Shown here in pieces: positions 57,123 to 64,000 of a stretch of 64,000 nt of DNA. Position 1 is the first letter of the stretch, and every line of letters starts with the position of its first letter. The DNA lies in assembly GCA_037043015.1 (NCBI GenBank), contig CM073321.1, forward strand, positions 4,918,001 through 4,982,000, read 5' to 3'. The DNA comes from Bryum argenteum. Its lineage: Eukaryota > Streptophyta > Bryopsida > Bryales > Bryaceae. The notes below the pieces were generated by a model that made no database searches, was not told where the DNA came from, and saw only the letters and a list, made by a program, of their open reading frames with translations. The position numbers and the translations under genes are program-made.

Positions 57123-58287
57123 TTATGCCGGAAGCTGCTCGTTTTCCGACTCTACATCAGAGTCACAACTCTCCATCTCTTTGACCTCCTCTGTCTGGAC
57201 ATTGCTCTTCTTTCTCACTGCGCGCATTATCGAAGTTTTGTCCGCGCTCTCTTTCTTCTTCTTCTCATTGCCTTCACCTTGCTTGGATGAACAGTCATTT
57301 GCACGGTGGCCTCGCTTCAAACATAAAAAACAGCGTCCCTCTTGGCGACACCGTTGTTGTTCCTCCAAAGTCGACGCGTCTCGAAGCTTGCTTATTTGGA
57401 CCGTAGGCATCCAATCCATCTCATCTCCATCTGGCCATACGCGATTTGATGTCGCGATCGGAGCTGCACGACCCTTCTGATATTGCAAGCAATCAAGTTG
57501 AGAGCCGACCGCCAACAAAGCTTGGACAAACATACCATAATCGATGTACGTCACAGGTCCAATCATCGCGTTGCATCTCTCGAGTTGAGAGCACCGCGAA
57601 GATATCCTATCTTCACCATATCCGGAACCATGGTAAGTTGACTCTCACCAAGCTCCTTCTCAAACTTGGGCAAGAATGTTGCGAATGACTCCCTACCATG
57701 CTTCATTGCTTGAAGCCGATTCAATGCCCGCGCTGCTGCATTCGGGTCGATGTAAACGCTGTCAAGATGTTGAATAAAAGTCGCCGCATTGCAACCACGT
57801 TGATTTTGGTAGAAAGATACTACCATCATCTGCGCCTTCGCGTCCATCCTCGAAAACAAGTATGCGGCTTGATCTTGAGGTGTACCAAATGTCTGACTCC
57901 ATCAATTCGAAGCTTGTTATCTGCTTCGACCTTCCATATCGGGTAGCCCTTGCGACTCCCGTCAAACTTTGAAATATCTGGCAATCGCTTGCGCAATGCG
58001 ACGGCAGTTCCTCCATATTGTTGCTGCATCGATTGCGGCATCATCTGCGATGAAGATGGACCTCCTCAACTCGTGAATTGTCCAACCGGAGAGAGCCTGC
58101 TGCGGCATTGTGCAACCAACTGCTCGATAGCCAACTTCTCAGCTTGCTGAGAAGCTTGAAGTTGTGTGCGCAACCTCACAATCTCCTGTTGATAGTCTTC
58201 CGCCGTAATTTCTCCTTGCGCTTGCTGCTTCTGCTCCAAGATCTCATTATCGATCATCTGGGCGTTCTCCATCTCAAAAAGCAACAC
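57123..58287 (-). pseudogene. gag of the right gypsy copy
   Basis: The coiled-coil N-terminus (58287-58066), capsid-like fragments (58044-57563) and a C-terminal block (57566-57123) include an intact zinc knuckle CFLCLKRGHRANDC, CX2CX4HX4C, followed by Lys-rich and acidic tails. Frameshifts lie near 58070, 57890 and 57570. Confidence 0.78.
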
Positions 58288-58589
58288 CTCTCAATCAACT
58301 CTTCAGCTTCGCAAAGCCTTCAAATGCGTCCCGTTACGTGGCTATCTTCAATCACTACCACGAGGGTGGATAAGTTCCTCAATCTAATCAATGTCCTACT
58401 TTTGTCGTTTGAAAAAACAAGGGAGGATGAAGCCCTTCAGAAAATCAAGAAAAGTCTTGGATTATGTAAGAGTCTAGCTGTCAAAACAAGCAAAAACTAT
58501 AAAAGAAATATATTGATCCAAGACTTAGGTTTACAATGAATAAGAGTCCCTTATATACTAACCTCTTGGCTCAACTGCCGAGGCTATAC

Positions 58590-59828
58590 TTGTCGCAACC
58601 CTTGCTAGTTCACCTTAGCTTACACCAACTTTTTCCCAACTCTAGCAAGTGTCACGAGCGCTAACTCTGCACATCCCCCACATGCACAAAGTTAGCTCCC
58701 CATAGCAACCACCAAGCTCACCGCTTGGTTATCAATCCCTCCTACTCATGCAACCGGGACTCAACCCCTTCGTAGGTAGCCAATGGTTAGGTGCGGACTT
58801 CCACTTATGTCCAAGGCCCAACTTGGTGGCACTCCCTTACCACGCGGCCTAACCGCACTTGGTGGTGTCTCCTCACCACCGCCCATGACCACCATGGTGA
58901 CCCCAAGGCCACCAAGTAATCACAACGCCGGCGGTGAGACACCACCCCACATCGGTAGCACTCATGGTCCTCATTTTGCCTATATGAGTCCCCGTGGTGA
59001 AGCCCCAACACTAGCTCCACCCACCGTGCCTCATTTTGCACTTTGAGTCCCCATGGTGGAGCCCCAACACTAGCTCCACCCATTGGGACTCACCTTGGCT
59101 TGGGAGTCCCCATGGTGAGGCCCCAACACTAGCCACACCACTCGGGACTCCCACCTTGGTCACCACCAAGGCACCATGGGAGTGGGGAGGGAGACCAGCC
59201 CTCCCCATAGTATACTCTGTGGGATTCGGCAGCCCCCTGGTCCTAGGTGAAGGGCTGGACCCTCACACCTCTTAGTTTTGGAAGACCACCCAATCTCCCA
59301 ATGCCTTAGCCGCTGGAAGGCCCCGGGGAACTTCCCGAACCTTCCAGGGCTCGTATCTACCTCGTCCCGCATCCAAACGCGACGAGCGACCACTCTATCG
59401 ACATCTACTCGTCAAGTAGATGCCGATAGACACCTTACTTGCCTCATTCCGACAAGTATTGAGGGAGTTATGCCCCTCTGAAGATTCGGGAGTCCCGGGC
59501 CAGCTTCCCAGTCCAGCACTGTCCCTGGACAGCACTCCCTTTAGTCCCACAATCTTCCAACTCCCATAACTTTTAGCTCACACCTCCAAATGAGGTGCTC
59601 CTTAGCATCCCGGAATCGTGGCAACATGAGCTTCCATAATCTCATGTCCATTCCCTCGTGGCTCCTAGTCTCCGTGGGTGAGAGGCGTCTCCAACGCCCG
59701 GGGTCCTCTCCCACACTAGGCCCACTTAGGTTCCCTTCACCTTGGCACCCCAAGGCCCGGGCGTCACTCCGGTGTCCCCCTTGGGCCCTTGGTGTTGCGG
59801 GCACTCCTCAAGGAGAGGTGCGCGACAA
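58590..59828. mobile_element. 1.24-kb DNA transposon, copy in the right gypsy 5' LTR
   Basis: It has the same TTGTCGC-ended element as 43915-45146, with TAC (GTA on the other strand) at 58587-58589 and 59829-59831. Confidence 0.8.
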
Positions 59829-60020
59829 TACTTTAGCTCTACTGCCGAGGCTATACTTCAGCTCTACTGCCGAGGCTATACTTTAGCTCTACTGCCGAGG
59901 CTATACTTTAACTCTACTGCCGAGGCTATACTTTAGCTCTACTGCCGAAGTTCTATTTATAAAATTAATAGCGAGTGAACATCCGAGCTTATCAACGAGG
60001 CCTTGGCCCATGACAAATCT

Positions 60021-60160
60021 CTCGATCAGGTGGTGAAGGAAGGAGAGCAGACTTCCTAGGCGCCATAGCTTTACACAACAGCTAACCCCATATTCGTCAT
60101 ATTGGGAAATATGCATGACTTTGGGAGATTTAAGAGTAGAATCTAAAATATCGATCATCT
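60021..60160 (-). pseudogene. CACTA gene exon 1, upstream part
   Basis: It reads STLKSPKVMHISQYDEYGVS and LWRLGSLLSFLHHLIER, then meets the gypsy target site. The frame resumes at 53131 without a break when the gypsy is ignored. The 5' end of the exon is unclear. Confidence 0.6.
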
Positions 60161-60379
60161 AAAATATCGATCAATGTTAAGCATAAAGTACCAGATCTTG
60201 CATCAAACATGATATGATTATATGCAAATAGAGACATCGCTCTGACTAAAGGATGGGAATAAAAGAATATTCCATTTATTCACTTGTAAATATCAATCAC
60301 GATTCACAAAATATGTCATACAAGAGTGATGACTATCAAATCTGTACATAATTACTTCTGTAGCTACTAGATGTAACTA

Positions 60380-61159
60380 CTACGGAGTTCCACCATAAGC
60401 GACAATACGAGATTGGATGAATGCTCGTTGACGTCGACGTGTCCAGCTAGAATCACTGTCTTGCATCAATGGACTATCGAGAAGGCGTTGCAGTCTTTTG
60501 CGACGCTGGTCCTCAATGCTTGACTTAGGTAGCAGGTGGCGGCGGTTTTCTGACGGAAGCTTCATTGCTCCTTGTTCAGTGGACTTCGAAGGACATGCTT
60601 TTGGAGTCCCCAAAACACGATCCTGAACAAAATAAAACAACAGCATTTCTTAAAAGTGAACGAGCGAATGGATACATACGAGCAATAGGTAGCACATGAG
60701 TCCAATGTCTAAGAATTGTTTGATGAATTAGAGTGTACAGCAGAAGATCTACAAATAGTTATTCGTTCTTGCAAACAGTTAACTCAATGCCTAAAATGGA
60801 CGCTCTCGAGTAACTTCTCAAGGGATGAAGAAACAAACCTTCACGAAAATTTCTTCAGAAATATCCACGTCAATGTTGTATAACATACGCTTCGTAGGCG
60901 TACATGTAATTTGAAGAGGAGAACCAATATGATTTACCGTTGGAGGCGATACGGGGGAAGCGGATTGCACATTCGGAGGTGATGCCTTAGTGACAACGCT
61001 GTTAACTACTCCATCTTCTACTGCGATTGTCGAAAAATCCATGGTAGATTGAGCCGTTTCAGCAGACTGCAATAATCGTCCTCTACTCCAAAGTGAAGGC
61101 CCGAAATCCGCAGCATTCATCAAAGAATCCACAGAAGCACGACAATCACCTTGCGTAAT
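60380..61159 (-). CDS. Two-exon gene fragment of unknown function
   Basis: Exon 61159-60839 follows an acceptor (AAATAG) and reads ITQGDCRASVDSLMNAADFG to IDVDISEEIFVK at donor GTTTGT. The second exon begins after TTCAG near 60624 with DRVLGTPKACPSKSTEQ and ends RRRQRAFIQSRIVAYGGTP at a stop near 60380. It is basic and Ser-rich with no recognised domain. It may be the 3' part of the FCP1-like gene by alternative splicing, or a separate gene. Confidence 0.45.
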
Positions 61160-61393
61160 CTATTTCAACAATATGCCAAACAAATCATCAAATATCCAGA
61201 GTACATAAAGTTCATGCAAGACATTACTTTAAACAAAACTAAAGATCACATTCTCTTCATATTCACAAAATGAAAATTCACTAACATATGAAAAGTCCTA
61301 CAAATCTACTACAAGAGCTTCACAATCTAAGTTACGATTAAAATTAAACTAAAGGGACTAGAACTACCCGAGAATAGAAAACGAAATAATTTT

Positions 61394-62556
61394 TCATTCT
61401 ATTAAGGCATTTTGTATTTCATTATACAGATCTAATGATGCACGATCATCATATAACATGGCACGTCCAAATTGAAACAATGCCCGAAACTTGCTAAGGG
61501 GACCATCAAACTCATGGAGCTCTAATAGATACGGCAAAACCTCATCTAACAAAATAGAATCCTCGTGTGCCCTATTGTCCTTGTGAGACCAAGATGGTAG
61601 TAAAAGAACATTTTTCCGCTGATTAAGCACGTGCTTAACCGGACTATCATCTATGATGAGCGTATTAGCCTCTGTATAAAAACCATCAAAGCTATTGAAG
61701 AGATGAGCTGACAAGGTCTTAAGGAAGATAGACTTTTGAGTTCCCGGTTCCTTCATGAACAATGGTCGGCTCCCACCAGGTTTCGAGGGAATCATGTCAC
61801 AGTCTTCTTCACCAAGAATTTGTAGAGGCCTTATAGGGTTTATAGGACCAAAGAGAAAATCACAAATGGCTTCTGTGGTCGTTCTCATCATCGAACTCCA
61901 AACCGTGATGGTAGCAAACGGTGCCACCCGAGAGAGGAAGTCCTTACAGTTGGGCCTCACCCATACAAGCTTCTTCCCCACCTCGGTTGGCAACGTGGCC
62001 GAGTGAATACGGAAGTCACGATTTCTGTATCCTTTAGCTTCCCAAAATGGGGAACAACTGCAGAGGATACCATTGAGGTCGAGAACAACATTTAACCAAG
62101 TACCGGAGGATTTCCTTGGAATCCGACCTATGTCTTCTCTAGAAATTAAATCATTGACCGATGCTTCATTGACCTAAAATGAAAACGGCGCACCACGACA
62201 AAATTACTGGGGAGCTTTCGTCACTGGTGCGATGAATTCAAGGTTAGAATTATGTAATACAACGCAACGACGGCATAGGTGAGAGCAGAGTGTGGAACTG
62301 AAAATACCTGATTATCATAATTGCTCTCCTCTAAGTCAACTTGGATACCCATTGACCCGAGTGACTGCTTAGTGCAATCTATCTCATCACGGACAACAAC
62401 AACATTCTCAGTATGTGAGACATCATGCATTTTAAGTGTGTCCTCCACCGGTGGAACCCGCTCATGGCGATAACATTCAAGCGTGACATCATCCATGACT
62501 GGAACATCGATTGCTTCGTCATCCAAATTAACATCTGGCACGCAATACAAATTCAT
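61394..62556 (-). CDS. FCP1/NLI-interacting-factor-like phosphatase
   Basis: Exon 1 (62556-62308) starts MNLYCVPDVNLDDEAIDVPV and has a CAG/GTATTT donor. Exon 2 (62173-61394) is in phase; together they encode about 342 aa. The HAD motif I is WLNVVLDLNGILCSC, with Asn at the second Asp position of DxDx(T/V), as in many plant members. KLVWVRPNCKDFLSRVAPFA and TITVWSS follow (motif II region), then TLIIDDSPVKHVLN (motif IV) and LLPSWSHKDNRAHEDSILLD near the C-terminus. Family members dephosphorylate RNA polymerase II CTD or related proteins; the Asn leaves real activity uncertain. The gene sits among transposon motifs and could be a captured copy. Confidence 0.75.
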
Positions 62557-62632
62557 GGAATCAGGAAACAATAAGATAGAGGAAATAGGATATGGGAGCC
62601 AACAAGAAGCAGATAGGAAAAAGAGCAACAGT

Positions 62633-62658
62633 TTAGCTCGAGTCGAGCTAAACTGCAA
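62633..62658. repeat. Palindrome AGTTTAGCTCGA-G-TCGAGCTAAACT
   Basis: A near-perfect 26-bp palindrome about 80 bp upstream of the FCP1-like start codon. The same half-site TCGAGCTAAACTG recurs at 63651-63715. Confidence 0.85.
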
Positions 62659-62772
62659 AATAGTAAAGGCTTGTATTAATTACAAAAAAATGTCTGAGTT
62701 TGATACAAAATTTTACATGTACATATGTTTTCCGGCATTTACAGCTTAAATACTATACACTAGATCCAAAAT

Positions 62773-63968
62773 CTAAGTTGAAGGAGGACCTGTAGATTCT
62801 TCTTCCGCGTCTCCCTCAGGATGTAATTCAGGCGTAGGAGAGGAAGGCGTAGGCACGGAAGGCTCGGTAGTTGGAGGCGGCATGGACGTGAGTGGTTGCA
62901 GAGAAGTAGGATCAGCATGTGGTGCAGTAGTGGTTGCCATTGTCCGCACCAAAGTTAATGCGTTGCCGCCAGTAAAATTCTGCATTATCTCCATCATCAT
63001 GTCATGGTGTTCCTGGTCTCTCTTTTCGCGTTCCAGCTGCGCAATTTGCTGCTGTGCAAGGAGCTCTTCCAACTTCTTCCGGTGTGTCGTCTCCTCCTCA
63101 AACTTCCGCTGTAGTGCTGCCAACTCGTTACTCTCCTCAACCTTGAACCTACTTGAGGGTGAGTCCTTCGACAGGGGATTACGTTTCCGCTTTGCACTCC
63201 CTTTGCCTCCTCCTCGCCCAGGAGCGGTACGCGACTCCTGCGGTGTCCGCGGGGTCGTGTCAATTTCCATGTCTTGCTCTTCGTCATCTCCACCCGAACC
63301 AAGGCTGTAAGTGCTGCCTTCACCGTGAAGTTGCCTTCCGCTTGACCCAGAGTCCTCCCGGTCGGGGAGGGCCTCGTCATCCAAAGACACAACAGCTTTG
63401 CGCTTGCCTTTCAAGAGCATGGCCCCGACCTCCGGAAACTCAACTTTGTCGACGAAATAGCCGTTCACGGAGAAGTCAATGGAATCTAGAGGAAGCCCTT
63501 CGTTGTACGCTTGGTCGATGTCCTCTCTATCTTCGGCGTCGAATATGGCGTAGGCATCGAGAGACAACATCTACAAGAAAAATTGTGCATCTTAGAAAAC
63601 GGAAATCATCTGTAGTTAAAGCGGACATGATTTGAAAACAAGCTTGACAGTTTAGCTCGACTCGAGCTAAACTGTAGGGATTCCTATCCGAGCAAATAGA
63701 GTCGAGCTAAACTGTAGCAAAGCTTACCACGCTTGCGCAGGCTGCTTTTCCGCCGGCGTAGACAAATAAAAATGTTCTCATGCTCCTGGCAGAAAAGCTG
63801 GATGACCAGCAAATAAAAATCCATCCTCAACTCGATCGGGTACATGTGATACCGAGACTCGTTGTACTTCCGCAGCTTCTCGTAAAGCGCGTGCTTTGGA
63901 GCGCAATACTCGGTCTGTGGCATACGCGCGAGGTTCACGTTTTCCCTGATCATAAAGAGAAGACGCAT
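62773..63968 (-). CDS. Transposon-type coiled-coil protein
   Basis: Two exons are visible. The upstream one ends at 63728 with EHENIFICLRRRKSSLRKRG and a GTAAGC donor, and its 5' end runs off or near the window edge. The second starts at 63570 (MLSLDAYAIFDAEDREDIDQ) after TTGTAG. It has an acidic linker, a basic segment GSAKRKRNPLS, a coiled coil (LAALQRKFEEETTHRKKLEE) and a Pro/Thr-rich tail. The layout resembles accessory proteins of CACTA-type elements. The intron carries three copies of the TCGAGCTAAACTG motif. Confidence 0.55.
63651..63715. repeat. Intronic palindromes with half-site TCGAGCTAAACTG
   Basis: ACAGTTTAGCTCGA and CTCGAGCTAAACTGTA meet as a palindrome at 63651-63680; a third half-site, gagtcgagctaaactgtag, lies near 63700. 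All are inside the intron of the coiled-coil protein gene. Confidence 0.85.
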
Positions 63969-64000
63969 AGGCTCTGAGGCTTGCTTCGCTTTCGCATTGT

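Larger units (their letters stand above)
53137..60015 (-). mobile_element. Chromodomain Ty3/gypsy element, right copy
   Basis: It is in minus orientation, flanked by AATCT at 53132-53136 and 60016-60020. The 3' LTR is 53137-53399 and the 5' LTR is 58465-60015. The LTR nearest 53.3 kb has diverged repeat units (ctctctcgccgagg..). It carries the same 1.23-kb insertion as the left copy (58590-59828), so the duplication came after that insertion. Confidence 0.9.
31502..60204 (-). mobile_element. CACTA (En/Spm-like) element, interrupted by hAT and gypsy insertions
   Basis: The left terminus CACTACTAAAAAAGGGTGTC at 31502 matches the CACTA-type terminal repeat; ttc at 31499-31501 is the presumed 3-bp target duplication. 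The element's own sequence is in three blocks, 31502-35341, 51346-53131 and 60021-60204, interrupted by the hAT and gypsy insertions. A single split gene runs on the minus strand through all three. No mirror-image right terminus was found in the window, so that end is missing, rearranged, or beyond 64 kb. Confidence 0.75.
52603..60204 (-). repeat. Right arm of large inverted repeat
   Basis: This is the presumed original of the pair: CACTA exon, gypsy insertion with its own AATCT target duplication, CACTA exon. Removing the gypsy restores an open CACTA frame across the site. Compared with the left arm it has many scattered indels and a 16-bp tandem duplication near 60145. Confidence 0.9.

Noticed and set aside
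43728..60015. Two independent gypsy insertions
   Set aside because: Both copies share flanking CACTA sequence, the same target duplication and the same secondary insertion, so one is a copy of the other.

Overview
The window reads as nuclear DNA of a land plant, most likely a non-seed plant such as a bryophyte or lycophyte. The grounds are a plant-type DnaJ-TPR gene, a plant-type FCP1/NLI-like phosphatase (motif DLNGIL), a CACTA element with a Transposase_24-like protein, a plant-type hAT transposase, and chromodomain Ty3/gypsy copies whose integrase resembles the Tcn1-like group reported from fungi and early land plants. The species cannot be named from sequence alone. There are no prokaryotic features, no rRNA and no convincing functional tRNA gene.

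Layout. 1-3.7 kb: AT-rich DNA with a broken gene (971-3644) holding an OTU-like N-terminus and a ParB-like DGQH motif. 4.6-9.1 kb: the one clearly intact host gene, a two-exon DnaJ-TPR co-chaperone of about 1,428 aa. 9.1-21.7 kb: gene-poor DNA with minisatellites, small terminal-inverted-repeat elements, a decayed element full of AGACATC motifs, an LTR-type relic and a pair of tRNA-derived SINE-like pieces. 22.0-28.6 kb: a decayed multi-exon minus-strand gene with a ParB-like domain (GNHR motif), split by an LTR element in one intron. 29.3-31.5 kb: tandem repeats, then the LTR and gag start of a second gypsy element.

31.5-60.2 kb is a nest of transposons that can be ordered by target-site duplications. 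A CACTA element with palindromic TGACTA..TAGTCA motifs sits in the gypsy gag. A 16-kb hAT element (35342-51345, 8-bp TSD CCTTTGAT) sits in a CACTA intron. A chromodomain gypsy element (53137-60015, 5-bp TSD AATCT) sits in a CACTA exon. A 1.23-kb DNA element (3-bp TSD GTA, TIR TTGTCGC) sits in that gypsy 5' LTR. Finally a 7.56-kb inverted copy of the CACTA-gypsy segment (43555-51115) lies inside the hAT element, so the region folds as a large inverted repeat with a 1.5-kb spacer. Each gypsy arm carries its own frameshifts.

The hAT element also carries non-transposase genes: a protein-kinase-like protein, an acidic coiled-coil protein with a RING-H2 finger, and a zinc-finger-like protein ending in a ubiquitin-interacting-type motif. 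This kinase-plus-ubiquitin cargo and the ParB-like genes are the best candidates for something undescribed. 60.2-64 kb: a minus-strand FCP1-like phosphatase gene, a two-exon gene of unknown function, and a transposon-type gene, with a second palindromic motif (TCGAGCTAAACTG) in the introns and gaps. Nearly every transposon gene has single stops or 1-base frameshifts; whether that is decay or long-read indel error cannot be settled from the sequence.
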